Below, in pieces: positions 6,205 through 13,388 of a DNA stretch of 13,833 bases. Every line of letters begins with the position of its first letter. Positions within the stretch are counted from its first letter, which is position 1. The notes beneath the pieces were generated by a model. The model had not been told where the DNA came from and ran no database searches. It worked only from the letters and a program-made list of their open reading frames with translations. The position numbers and the translations under genes are program-made. The DNA comes from Chloroflexia bacterium (lineage in GTDB: Bacteria > Chloroflexota > Chloroflexia > QHBQ01 > JADMIH01), in the NCBI GenBank assembly GCA_025927935.1, contig JAICKM010000098.1:1-13833 (forward strand). Reading direction: 5' to 3'.

Positions 6205-7020
6205 CTAGCTTGCCTGGCTGGCCTCCCACTGCCGGAACCGGCCAACCGTGTAGGCGATCAGGGCGACCGTGTCCGCCACGTCGCTATCCGGCGTAGCCGC
6301 GCTGGCGTGTTGCCCGGCCAGGGAGCGCGCCAGGAGGCCGGCCCAGCGCCCGCCCAACACCTTTTGCGCCCACCGCGCCGCCGCGGGCTTGGAGGCCACG
6401 GCGCCCGTGTCGAGTGTGTAGAGCAACCGGCAGAGCGTCAGCGCGACAAACGCTTGATTGCCGCGCTCGCGCAACCAGGCCAACCACGCCGGATCAAGGT
6501 GCGCCAGCGCCTGCCAGATGACGGCGATTGGGGTCGCCGCGCGGCGCATCGCATCCCGATCCACCGGGTCGATGAGCGTGCGCGGGTCGGGGCCGTCCAG
6601 CGCCACCCCATGTTCGCGCAGGATGTAGCATTGGAAAATCCAGCCGCTTTCGAGCTGGTCCACGAAGAGGAGGCGGCCCTTCTCAACCTGCGGGTACTGG
6701 GCGCCGGTTGGCGCGGCTTCTCGCAGGGCTTCGCGTGGAATGTAGACGGCTTCTACCTTCCCGGCCCATGGCGAACCGCCGGTGTCAAACCGCGCATGCA
6801 GATCCCGGAGCTCCCCCACAAGATCATCGGAAAGGGTGCCGGTGGTCACGACCACAAAATCAATATCGCTGGTGCGAGGATGGAAGTCGCCGAGAGCCAG
6901 CGATCCGGTGAGATACATCCCGACGAAGTGCGCCCCCAGGACGGCTTGCACTCCTGTGAGCAGATCGCGCAGCGCGTCGTTTACGTCCGCATACGGCGTT
7001 GGTTCGGGGCGTTCAAGCAT
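6205..7020 (-). CDS. AadA/ANT(3'')-type nucleotidyltransferase domain protein
   Basis: A 271-residue protein, close to the ~260 residues usual for ANT(3'') aminoglycoside adenylyltransferases. The N-terminal half is a Pol-beta-type nucleotidyltransferase fold: Gly39-Ser40 (MYLTGSLALGDF), then Asp52-Ile-Asp54 (TSDIDFVVV) for metal binding, and Glu90 (GKVEAVYIP) where AadA-type enzymes keep a third carboxylate. The C-terminal half is helical and matches the AadA accessory domain in layout, including GNQAFVALTLCRLLYTL. The ATG at 7020 follows a GCGGAGG site. The family transfers AMP from ATP to hydroxyls of aminoglycosides, but many chromosomal homologues have unknown substrates and no demonstrated resistance role. 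No mobile element flanks it. No clear promoter was seen; the repeat patch at 7066-7156 lies just upstream. Confidence 0.85.
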   Translation of the reverse strand: MLERPEPTPYADVNDALRDLLTGVQAVLGAHFVGMYLTGSLALGDFHPRTSDIDFVVVTTGTLSDDLVGELRDLHARFDTGGSPWAGKVEAVYIPREALREAAPTGAQYPQVEKGRLLFVDQLESGWIFQCYILREHGVALDGPDPRTLIDPVDRDAMRRAATPIAVIWQALAHLDPAWLAWLRERGNQAFVALTLCRLLYTLDTGAVASKPAAARWAQKVLGGRWAGLLARSLAGQHASAATPDSDVADTVALIAYTVGRFRQWEASQAS

Positions 7021-7065
7021 CAGACGCCTCCGCGCAACTCACAGCGGTATCCAGCAAGCCGTCGC

Positions 7066-7086
7066 CCCTTCCCGCGCCGGGAAGGG
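7066..7086. repeat. 9-bp perfect hairpin (terminator or dispersed repeat)
   Basis: Arms CCCTTCCCG (7066-7074) and CGGGAAGGG (7078-7086) with a 3-base loop. It lies between the 69-residue ORF (ending at 7177) and the nucleotidyltransferase start, both on the minus strand. It could end the polX transcript, but no T run follows on either strand. The same type of sequence is a plausible dispersed genomic repeat. Confidence 0.5.
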
Positions 7087-7121
7087 TCCGGAAGTTAGCG
7101 GCGCTGTCGTTCTCCGTCGCG

Positions 7122-7156
7122 ACTCAGCACTCAGCACTCGGCACTCAGCACTCGTC
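7122..7156. repeat. Five-unit 7-bp tandem repeat (ACTCAGC)
   Basis: Five consecutive 7-base units: ACTCAGC, ACTCAGC, ACTCGGC, ACTCAGC and ACTCGTC, at 7122-7156. The third and fifth units are degenerate. Short repeats of this kind are, to my recollection, scattered between genes in Chloroflexia genomes. The unit length and lack of spacers rule out CRISPR. Confidence 0.8.
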
Positions 7157-7176
7157 CGGGCCGGGGGTTAGGCCGT

Positions 7177-7386
7177 CTAGTCGCCGTCGCTGCCCAGCAT
7201 CCACCAACCGCTCACCGTGGGCCAGGGGCTGTCCAGCGCGAGGTCCTCGTCGGCAAAGCCAGGCCCGCCGGGTTGGGTGGGGACGGCGGGCAGGCGCCCG
7301 GCCTCGCCGTAGCCCGCGGCCAAAGAGTCGGCGGGGGGCGCTTCGAGGGCCGGCCCACCCGGTTGCGTAAGCAGAGGCTCGTCCAT
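7177..7386 (-). CDS. Small 69-residue ORF downstream of polX
   Basis: A possible small gene 18 bases after the polX stop. Its ATG at 7386 has a good ribosome site (GGGAGAA, about 7 bases upstream), so it could be co-translated with polX. The product is acidic and rich in Pro and Gly, has no membrane segment, and carries two copies of TQPGGP (residues 7-12 and 37-42), each followed by a small hydrophobic and acidic stretch; the C-terminus contains two Trp. It looks intrinsically disordered. No family is recognised. The ribosome site, the ATG and the gene-like spacing support it; the short length and low complexity argue for caution. Confidence 0.5.
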   Translation of the reverse strand: MDEPLLTQPGGPALEAPPADSLAAGYGEAGRLPAVPTQPGGPGFADEDLALDSPWPTVSGWWMLGSDGD

Positions 7387-7404
7387 GGTCGGTTCTCCCG
7401 CGGG

Positions 7405-9204
7405 TCAGGCGCCGCGCCGCGCTAGCCAGGCCAGTACCCTTTCGAGCGGCCAGGTGGTGAGGATATTGGATGCTTCCGCCCAGCCGCGCCGGGCGACAGT
7501 GATACCGTATTCGATATTGGCAAAGCCGTCGGGATGATGGGAGTCCGTGTCCACGGATAACAGCACATTTGATTCCACCGCGCGGCGGGTATAGATCTCG
7601 TTCAGGTCCAGGCGTTCCGGCGAGGAATTGATTTCCAGCACCGTGCCGGTTTCGCGCGCCGTCTCGATGAGCGCCTCCACGTCAAGCCCGCTCGGTTCGC
7701 GGCTGTTCAGGATCTGGCCGGTGGGGTGGGCGATAATATCGACGTGCGGGTTGCGGCAGGCGTCGAGCACACGGGCCGTGACCCGCTCTGGGTCGTGGCG
7801 CAAGCCCTGGTGGACCGAGGCTACCACAATGTCCAACGCGGCCAGCACCTCGTCCGGGTAATCGAGCGTGCCGTCGGTCTTGATTTCGAGTTCCACACCG
7901 TGCAGCACGCGGAAGGGCGCCAGCTTGAGGTTGACTTCGGCGACTTCCGCCGCCTGGGCGCGGATCTGCTCGACCGTCATGCCGCGAGCGATGGTCAGGC
8001 TCTGGCTGTGGTCCGTGATCGCCATGTATTCGTAACCGCGGGCCTGGGCCGCCCGCGCCATTTCCTCGATGGTCGTGGTGCCGTCGCTCCACTTGCTGTG
8101 GTTATGCAGGTCGCCCTTGATGTCGCCCACCGTGACCAGGTTGGGCAGCCGCCCCGCCGCGGCGGCCTCGATCTCGCCCGCGCCTTCGCGCAGTTCGGGC
8201 GGGATCCAGGGCAGCCCCAGCGTGGCGAACACGTCTTCCTCATGGGCGCAGAGGATGCGCGTGCCGTCGGGCCGGTCGAAGCCGTATTCGTTGAGCCGCA
8301 GGCCCCGATTCAGCGCCCGGTCGCGCATCTGGATGTTGTGCTCGCGGGCGCCGGTGAAATGATGCAGCAGCGCGCCGAAATGCTCCGGCGGCAGCACCAT
8401 GAGATCCACCTGCAAGCCGTTGCGCAGGCGCACCGTCGATTTATTGCCGCCGTGCGACACCACCTCGCCCACCAGCGGCAGGCCCACGAAGAAATTGATC
8501 ACCTGCGCCGGGTCGGGGCTGGTGCAGAGAATATCCATATCGCCGATGGTCGAGCGACCCCGGCGAATCGACCCGGCCACCTCGATCCGCGCGATGGGCA
8601 CGCCGCTCTCGCGGAGTTGCGTGACCAGTTGGCGGGCCAGGGGCCGGGCCTCGGCCAGCAGGACGCGCTGGTTGGCGGCCCGCCGTTGCACGGCGGCCAG
8701 GCTGTCACGCAGCTTTTCCTCCGACCGCGCGCCGAAGCCCGGCACGTTGCGCACCCGGCCCTCGTTGAGCGCTGCCTCCAGCTCGGCGATGCTGCTGATG
8801 CCCAGGGTCTGGTAGAGCGCCAGCGCCGTCTTCGGCCCGATGTCAGGCACGGCGGTGAGCGCCAGCACGCCAGGCGGGATCTCCGCTCGCAGCCGATCGT
8901 AGAAGCCCAGGTGCCCCGTGCGCAGCAATTCGTCGATCTTGGTCGAGATGGCCTCGCCGATATTGGGCAGGTCTTCCAGCTTCCCGGCCCGCCAGACCAC
9001 CCGGATGTCTTCCGGCATATTGAGCAGCGTGTCGGCGGCGCGGCGGTACGACTGGATCTTGAAGCGGTTTTCGCCTTTCAGTTCCAGCATCGCCGCGATC
9101 TCGCTCATGGTCTCGGCCAGGCTCATGTTGTTGATGCCCGGCACGGGTTGTAGATCGGGCGGGGGGGTGAGATCCTTCTTCGGCTTGGGGGCTTTACCCG
9201 GCAT
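7405..9204 (-). CDS. polX: DNA polymerase/3'-5' exonuclease PolX (Pol beta-like plus PHP domain)
   Basis: A 599-residue protein, typical of bacterial PolX (about 570-600). The start ATG at 9204 has AGGAGG eight bases upstream; an upstream in-frame ATG-like start at 9252 would fall inside the neighbouring terminator. A Lys/Pro-rich leader of about 26 residues precedes the canonical SLAETMSEIAAMLEL. The 8-kDa domain and two helix-hairpin-helix motifs follow (LPNIGEAIS, VPDIGPKTA). The polymerase palm has GSIRRG, the metal pair in IGDMDIL and the third Asp in QVDLMV. The C-terminal PHP phosphoesterase has DLHNHSKWSDG, ITDHS, GVELEI, SVHQ, IAHPTG and SVDTDSHHP, so its metal ligands look complete. 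PolX fills short gaps and trims 3' ends in base-excision repair. The gene is preceded by the hairpin at 9250-9281 and followed by a small ORF in the same direction. Confidence 0.97.
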   Translation of the reverse strand: MPGKAPKPKKDLTPPPDLQPVPGINNMSLAETMSEIAAMLELKGENRFKIQSYRRAADTLLNMPEDIRVVWRAGKLEDLPNIGEAISTKIDELLRTGHLGFYDRLRAEIPPGVLALTAVPDIGPKTALALYQTLGISSIAELEAALNEGRVRNVPGFGARSEEKLRDSLAAVQRRAANQRVLLAEARPLARQLVTQLRESGVPIARIEVAGSIRRGRSTIGDMDILCTSPDPAQVINFFVGLPLVGEVVSHGGNKSTVRLRNGLQVDLMVLPPEHFGALLHHFTGAREHNIQMRDRALNRGLRLNEYGFDRPDGTRILCAHEEDVFATLGLPWIPPELREGAGEIEAAAAGRLPNLVTVGDIKGDLHNHSKWSDGTTTIEEMARAAQARGYEYMAITDHSQSLTIARGMTVEQIRAQAAEVAEVNLKLAPFRVLHGVELEIKTDGTLDYPDEVLAALDIVVASVHQGLRHDPERVTARVLDACRNPHVDIIAHPTGQILNSREPSGLDVEALIETARETGTVLEINSSPERLDLNEIYTRRAVESNVLLSVDTDSHHPDGFANIEYGITVARRGWAEASNILTTWPLERVLAWLARRGA

Positions 9205-9249
9205 ACGTGCGGTCCTCCTGCGCTGCGGGGGGCGGCTCGATGAAGATAA

Positions 9250-9281
9250 CACAAGCGCCGCCCCGGAAGGCGGCGTTTGTG
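9250..9281 (-). terminator. 13-bp hairpin terminator of the ferritin-like gene
   Basis: Arms CACAAGCGCCGCC (9250-9262) and GGCGGCGTTTGTG (9269-9281) pair over 13 positions with one G-T wobble and a 6-base loop. On the minus strand it lies about 35 bases after the stop of the ferritin-like gene and is followed by TTATCTTC, a short U-rich tail. It separates that transcript from polX. Confidence 0.7.
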
Positions 9282-9315
9282 CGGTTATACGTGGATCAGA
9301 ATGGCTCCGTGGGGC

Positions 9316-10122
9316 CTAAGCGTTGCCGTCCGTGCCCATGCTCTGGGTGGTGTCGCCGGTCTCGCTGATGCCGTGGTAGCCTTCGCCGCCGGCATTCTCG
9401 CCCGCGCCGCTGAAGTCGGTCGTCTCGTACTGGAATGCCTCATCGCTGAAATCCGGCTCTTCCTGGCGGCGCAGGAAGAAGAAAGCCGCTGCGCCGGCTG
9501 CCGCCAGCAGCAACCACACCGGCAGCCCCAGGAAGCCGGTCTTTTTGGACTCGGGCTTAACGGTCTCCTCGACCTTGCTCTTGGTTTCCTTGAGTGCTTT
9601 GGCCTGCTGCTTGAGCACCTCGCCGGCCGTATCCTGGGCCTTTTGCGCGCGCTCGCTCAGGTCGGCGCCTTTGTCCTCGCTCGCCTTCTGCGACTGCTCT
9701 TCGAGCCAGCGCACTTCCTGCTGCTTGGATTCCAGATTGCGCCGGATGATGCTCAGGGCCTTGCTGTCGTGGATCTCGTCCAGGTGGTCGAGGTAGATGC
9801 GGATGCCGTCCTCGGCGCCCTTCACCATACCGCCGATGCTCGCCGCGTCACCGAACATGCCGGCGATCTTGGCGAACAGCCCGGCCTTCACTTTGCCCGT
9901 GCCGGCGCCGTATTCGACCGGCTCGCCGCCCAGCTCGGCCAGGCGGTTGTTGAGGGAGCGCGCTTGCTTCTCGTGTTCATTGCGGAAGCGCGTATACTGC
10001 CGGCGCAGTTTGCTGTCTTCGGTCTCGGCAATCCCCTCGTCATAGGCGGCGATGGCCTGATATTCGACCTTCACCAGTTCTTCGAGGGCCTTCTGGGTCT
10101 TCCCCAGTTCCTTGTCGCTCAT
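9316..10122 (-). CDS. Ferritin-like (DUF2383/PA2169-type) protein with membrane anchor and acidic tail
   Basis: A 268-residue protein. Its ATG at 10122 follows a consensus AGGAGG site. Residues 5-70 and 95-145 are long helices with ferritin-like spacing of Glu and His: Glu20 (KVEYQAIAAYDEG), Glu49-His50 (RNEHEKQ), Glu104, and the segment with LDEIHDS and QQEVRWLEEQ. This resembles the PA2169/DUF2383 four-helix bundle. Residues 145-195 are a highly charged, Lys/Glu/Gln-rich helical stalk. A single transmembrane segment (about 198-217, LPVWLLLAAAGAAAFFFL) is followed by an Arg-Arg stop and an acidic, Gly-rich tail of about 48 residues. By the positive-inside rule the Arg-Arg end would stay cytoplasmic, but the topology is unclear. 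Whether it binds iron is unknown; a stress or envelope role is inference. No neighbour gives a clear pathway. Confidence 0.75.
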   Translation of the reverse strand: MSDKELGKTQKALEELVKVEYQAIAAYDEGIAETEDSKLRRQYTRFRNEHEKQARSLNNRLAELGGEPVEYGAGTGKVKAGLFAKIAGMFGDAASIGGMVKGAEDGIRIYLDHLDEIHDSKALSIIRRNLESKQQEVRWLEEQSQKASEDKGADLSERAQKAQDTAGEVLKQQAKALKETKSKVEETVKPESKKTGFLGLPVWLLLAAAGAAAFFFLRRQEEPDFSDEAFQYETTDFSGAGENAGGEGYHGISETGDTTQSMGTDGNA

Positions 10123-10486
10123 GAATATAGCCTCCTATTGGTAAATCACACCGTCCATCCGTGCGCAGCACAGGTGTCCTGGTAGAGAGTGTACCGCCCG
10201 CGCAAATAAGTCCAGGGGATGGGGCAGGCCGGTAACAAGTCCCGTGCAATGTCAGCACGAGGCGTGCCAGTAACTCGACATCCGCCGGGCCGGGTGGTGC
10301 CGCGCGGCCCGTCAACGGGCGGGCTATGAGGGCGCCGCCTGCACGGGCTGCATTCAGCCTGCGCGGGTCGCGCTGCCGCCAGGGCGTTCTGCCAGCGGCT
10401 TGTCCGGATCGGCGGCCCGGCGTCTGCTGTTGGTGATGAGGAGAATGCTCGGCGGAATGGTACACGACCCAGGCGAAGGAGCCGGA
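10123..10486. other. 364-base intergenic region with small repeats, no gene seen
   Basis: This gap separates two divergent genes. It holds the AGGAGG site of the ferritin-like gene, a 5-bp stem with a TCAA loop (GCCCG/CGGGC, 10307-10311 and 10316-10320), and an 11-base direct repeat with one mismatch (GCCTGCACGGG at 10337 and GCCTGCGCGGG at 10357). No convincing promoter was found; TACACT on the minus strand at 10189-10194 is a possible -10 for the ferritin-like gene with a poor -35. Open frames across it lack ribosome sites and overlap both flanking starts. Confidence 0.5.
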
Positions 10487-10816
10487 ATGCTGTCTGATCA
10501 ATCAAGCGGTGCCAACGGTTCGCAGGCGACGACGTACCACGTGCTGGTGGACGATAACTTCCACTACCGGGACGAAAGCGAGCGTTACAGCCTGGGAACG
10601 TTTGCCACGTGCGCGGAGGCAACAGCGGCCTGCCGCCGCATCGTGGACGAGTTTCTGCTCGACCAATACAAACCCGGCATGGACGCCGTGGACCTGTGTC
10701 GCCTCTACACCGGCTTTGGGGAAGATCCGTTCATCGTCAGCGCCGATCCCGCCTGCCGCTTCTCGGCCTGGACCTATGCCACGGCCCGTTGCGCGGAGAT
10801 CTGCATCATGCGCTGA
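10487..10816 (+). CDS. Conserved hypothetical small protein (109 residues)
   Basis: A soluble protein of 109 residues. The ATG at 10487 is chosen because GAAGGAG lies seven bases upstream; in-frame ATGs at 10457 and earlier lack a comparable site. After a Ser/Gly-rich start of about 15 residues the protein has a compact alpha/beta core: a strand YHVLVDDNFHY, a DESERYSLG turn, a strand plus helix (FATCAEATAACRRIVDEFL), a YKPGM-DAVDL segment, then GFGEDPFIV and FSAWTYATARC. I recall this combination (VDDNFHY, EYKPGM, FGEDPFIV, FSAW-YA) from short proteins of unknown function in several bacterial phyla. It has six Cys residues, of which the pairs near the end could bind metal or form disulfides, but no metal motif is clear. 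It is the only plus-strand gene between 5561 and the right edge. Confidence 0.85.
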   Translation: MLSDQSSGANGSQATTYHVLVDDNFHYRDESERYSLGTFATCAEATAACRRIVDEFLLDQYKPGMDAVDLCRLYTGFGEDPFIVSADPACRFSAWTYATARCAEICIMR

Positions 10817-10835
10817 GCACTCCGCGCCCGCGCGC

Positions 10836-12353
10836 TTACTTGCTTGCGGGCAGCACGGGCGTGGGCGTGATCCGCGGCGCGGGGTCCGCCGTAGTCGTCG
10901 GGGGCACCGGGCCGGATAAGGGTTTGATGATCGTCGGCAGGGCGTTGGGCAGGCTCGTGGGCCACGGCGACGGCTGGGGCGGGACAGCGCCCGGCGTCAG
11001 CGACGTGGTGGCCAGCGGGAGGGTAAAGTTGAACACCCACGGCCCAAGCGGCGGCTTATCATAGTTAGGCAGTCCACCCGGCTCACTCTGGCTCACGGGC
11101 CCAAAGGTCAGGGTCCACGGCCCCGGCTTGTCGAGCAGAGCACCGCCCACCCGGATTACATAGTCGCCATCCCCATCCTGGCGGAGTCCGGCCGTATAGC
11201 TGCCCGCGCCATTGGGTGCCGACCAGCCCGCGCCGCTCAACCTCAGATCGCCCAACCGGGTGCCGGCCGGTATCTTTAGGAACAGGCGTGTTTCGGCGGC
11301 GGTAACCACGATCCGGTCGAGCGTGAGCGCCACGCCGCGAGTCTCCACGCGCTCATGCGGTTCGAGGATTCGCCGCCGGGCGTCAAAAGGTACCTGAATA
11401 GTGCGGTCGATATGAATGGGCTGCGGTGCATGGCCCAAAGGCGGCGGCTGCGTGGGCACCGGCGTTGGCGGGATGCTGCCGCCCGGCCCGGCGGGATACC
11501 CTCCACTGAGCGCAGGCTCCGGCTGGAGATCCATCACCAAGTGCAGATCGAGCGTGGCAGCCGAGGTTTGCAGGGGCGCCGCATCAAACCAGATGCGCGT
11601 CCCAACGAGCGCGGTGTCCGCCTGGCCGTCGGGCTGCCAGGTCCAGCCGATCTCCGTTTGCAGGTTAGGTAAGGCGACGCCGGTGGCGGCGGTGAGCCGC
11701 ACATTGCCACCCTCCCAGCGCCAGGCCCTGTTTTGTTCCGGCGAAAGCGCGGCATCGGCGGCGGTGATACCCAACACGACGAGGTTGGGATCGGCGCTCA
11801 GCGGGTGGATCGCTGGTGTATAACTCCGTGCTGCTTCCTGCCCGTTGTTATCTGAACTAACGACCGGCAGGCGCGGGCGCCCGGCATCAGGGGCAACCTG
11901 GGAAAACAGCACCGTGGCCCCGGCGGCGAGCAACACCGAGGCGACAGCCAGCCGGGCCAGGGTCGGCGCCAGCCGCCACCGGCCATCCAAGGGAAGCGAT
12001 CCGGCGGAAGCGGCGCGTGGAGCGGGATGGGTATGGATCCGGCCCAGGTCGTGGATCGCGCCGGCGGACCGAATGCGCCCAGACTCGACTGTCTCGGCGG
12101 GTAATGCGGGCGGAATCGGGTCACGCTGTCCGTCCATTTGCGCTGTCAGCCGCGCCCAACTGGCCTGGGCGGCGTCGCGTTCGGTGTCTGCCCGTGGCAG
12201 TTGGCGCACGGTGTGCAGGAGTCGTGCGAGGCCGGCGGCGGTGGCCGGCGGTAGGTCGGGAAATTGGGCCAGGAACACATTCACGGCCGGGGCTGTGCCG
12301 CTGTTGAGCGCGTCGAGATACTGTGAGATAATATCATCCGGCGGCTTAGGCAT
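10836..12353 (-). CDS. Membrane protein with large extracytoplasmic region, probable anti-sigma factor
   Basis: A 505-residue protein whose ATG (12353) overlaps the end of the sigma factor gene by 8 bases (ATGCCTAA) and uses a GGAG site inside it, so the two are co-translated. A cytoplasmic N-terminus of about 125 residues contains helical segments (ISQYLDALNSG, LARLLHTVRQL). It lacks the HxxxCxxC zinc motif of common anti-sigma domains. One transmembrane helix (about 131-150, LARLAVASVLLAAGATVLF) precedes about 355 extracytoplasmic residues. These form two beta-rich parts (about 185-280 and 315-450), separated by a Pro/Thr linker near 293-312, and a Pro/Thr-rich C-terminal tail (about 452-505). 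The second part (GVALTLDRIVVTAAETRLFLK...) is like domains of anti-sigma and sporulation-type membrane proteins. Sequestering the neighbouring sigma factor is inferred from position, membrane topology and coupling, not from a recognised domain. Confidence 0.85.
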   Translation of the reverse strand: MPKPPDDIISQYLDALNSGTAPAVNVFLAQFPDLPPATAAGLARLLHTVRQLPRADTERDAAQASWARLTAQMDGQRDPIPPALPAETVESGRIRSAGAIHDLGRIHTHPAPRAASAGSLPLDGRWRLAPTLARLAVASVLLAAGATVLFSQVAPDAGRPRLPVVSSDNNGQEAARSYTPAIHPLSADPNLVVLGITAADAALSPEQNRAWRWEGGNVRLTAATGVALPNLQTEIGWTWQPDGQADTALVGTRIWFDAAPLQTSAATLDLHLVMDLQPEPALSGGYPAGPGGSIPPTPVPTQPPPLGHAPQPIHIDRTIQVPFDARRRILEPHERVETRGVALTLDRIVVTAAETRLFLKIPAGTRLGDLRLSGAGWSAPNGAGSYTAGLRQDGDGDYVIRVGGALLDKPGPWTLTFGPVSQSEPGGLPNYDKPPLGPWVFNFTLPLATTSLTPGAVPPQPSPWPTSLPNALPTIIKPLSGPVPPTTTADPAPRITPTPVLPASK

Positions 12354-13116
12354 TGGTGGCTCCTTCTTCCGCGAACGGTCTGCGCGGCACCAGCGCGGTC
12401 CCTGGCCCGGCGGCGTTCAGGAGATCCCGTGCCAGTAACGCCAAGCCATAGGCCGTGCTTTTCTTGACCTGATCGGTGGTCATTCCCAGGAGCCGGGCGG
12501 TCTCGCTCACGCTGCGCCCCTCCATATGCCGGCAGCGCACACAGGCACGAGCAGGGGGCGGCAAGGCAGCCAGGTATTCACGCACGCTTTCACTATCTAG
12601 CACCGCTGCCTCCATATCCTGCGTATCGGGCAGAGTGTCGATCAAGACGCTGAGATCGCCGGGCGCCCAGTCCAACGACAGCGCGGACCGGCCCGCGCTC
12701 CGCTGTCCGTCCGTGGGGTTGCGGCCATACTCGTGCCGCAGATGGTCCGTGTATGCGCGATCCAGGCAGGTACGCAGCAACACTTCCGGCGCAGGTAGCC
12801 CCGCCGATCCGCTGATCCACTGCCACGCTTTCCAAAACGTCGCCACGATCAGATCCTCGGCATCATACACGCCGGTCGGGCCTGCCCGTGTCTGGGCCCA
12901 TGCGGCGACCGTCGCATACCAGGCATCATGGAACTGGCGGAACAGGGCACGCGCTCCCGGCGCGGCGGGACCGTCGCGCTGTACTTGCATCCGGCAAGCT
13001 GCCAGCCAGGCACTGCTTACTGTCGCATCGGGCACCCTGCTCAATTCCCCCGTAGGATCACAGATAGCTGCGCTGTAGGGGCCCGTTGTAATCGGCCCCC
13101 TGGCAGACGGCGACAT
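12346..13116 (-). CDS. ECF-type RNA polymerase sigma factor
   Basis: A 256-residue sigma-70 family protein with regions 2 and 4 only, as in extracytoplasmic-function sigma factors. Region 2 is at about 57-132, with the core-binding segment DAEDLIVATFWKAWQ (85-99) and LLRTCLDRAYTDHLR after it. An Asp-rich linker (about 145-175) leads to region 4 (about 180-232), with LPPPARACVRCRHMEG and the DNA-recognition helix-turn-helix VSETARLLGMTTDQVKKS. The N-terminus before region 2 is longer than usual, and the ATG at 13116 has only a poor ribosome site. The GTG at 13035, with GGGGGA upstream, is an alternative start that would give 229 residues. The gene overlaps its likely anti-sigma partner by 8 bases, an arrangement typical of signal-responsive pairs. 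Promoters it reads cannot be deduced here. Confidence 0.9.
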   Translation of the reverse strand: MSPSARGPITTGPYSAAICDPTGELSRVPDATVSSAWLAACRMQVQRDGPAAPGARALFRQFHDAWYATVAAWAQTRAGPTGVYDAEDLIVATFWKAWQWISGSAGLPAPEVLLRTCLDRAYTDHLRHEYGRNPTDGQRSAGRSALSLDWAPGDLSVLIDTLPDTQDMEAAVLDSESVREYLAALPPPARACVRCRHMEGRSVSETARLLGMTTDQVKKSTAYGLALLARDLLNAAGPGTALVPRRPFAEEGATNA

Positions 13117-13230
13117 CGGCTGGGCGCCACACGCCGTCCTCTCTGCCGTGCGGTCGCCTGCTGCTTCTATCTTATACTAATCGGTAGCGGAGCCGAATCC
13201 GTGCCGGAATTCTGGCGCTAGAAAGCCGAA

Positions 13231-13258
13231 CACCCCCGGCGACACGTCACCGGGGGTG
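13231..13258 (-). terminator. GC-rich hairpin after the MarR-family gene
   Basis: Arms CACCCCCGG (13231-13239) and CCGGGGGTG (13250-13258) pair perfectly; inside, GAC (13241-13243) and GTC (13246-13248) extend the stem across a C/A mismatch. On the minus strand it is followed by TTCGGCTTTCT, a T-rich tail, which suits termination of the MarR transcript about 130 bases after its stop (13389). Confidence 0.7.
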
Positions 13259-13261
13259 CTC

Positions 13262-13267
13262 ATTATA
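13262..13267 (-). promoter_or_regulatory. Possible -10 element (TATAAT) upstream of the sigma factor gene
   Basis: The minus strand reads TATAAT exactly at 13262-13267, about 150 bases upstream of the sigma gene start. No good -35 is found at 16-18 bases. If it is used, the transcript would begin at or in the hairpin at 13231-13258. A second AT-rich candidate, TATAAG, lies near 13170-13176. Neither is strong. Confidence 0.25.
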
Positions 13268-13388
13268 TGCGATCAGCGACGGCGGGGAGCACTTGACGAC
13301 CGCGGCCACGTCCGCCAAGTATCTTCTGACTGCCCGTCCGCCCCACGCCGCTGCACTCTTATTGTGCCATCTGCGCCTTAAGCCCAGC

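Noticed and set aside
6205..7020. Acquired aminoglycoside resistance cassette
   Set aside because: No integron attachment site, integrase or insertion sequence flanks the gene, and its codon use matches the surroundings; it looks like a chromosomal homologue.
7122..7156. Tandem repeats as a possible CRISPR array
   Set aside because: The units are only 7 bases and directly adjacent with no spacers, and no cas gene is present.
7726..9153. 475-codon plus-strand frame
   Set aside because: It is fully antisense to polX, whose domains are unmistakable; the translation is low-complexity and has no motif.
9277..10185. 302-codon plus-strand frame, Leu-rich
   Set aside because: It is antisense to the ferritin-like gene, which has a consensus ribosome site and a terminator; the Leu-rich look comes from the complement of Glu and Lys codons.
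10040..10622. Two minus-strand frames across the intergenic region
   Set aside because: They overlap the starts of both flanking genes, lack ribosome sites and have Arg/Pro-rich shadow composition.
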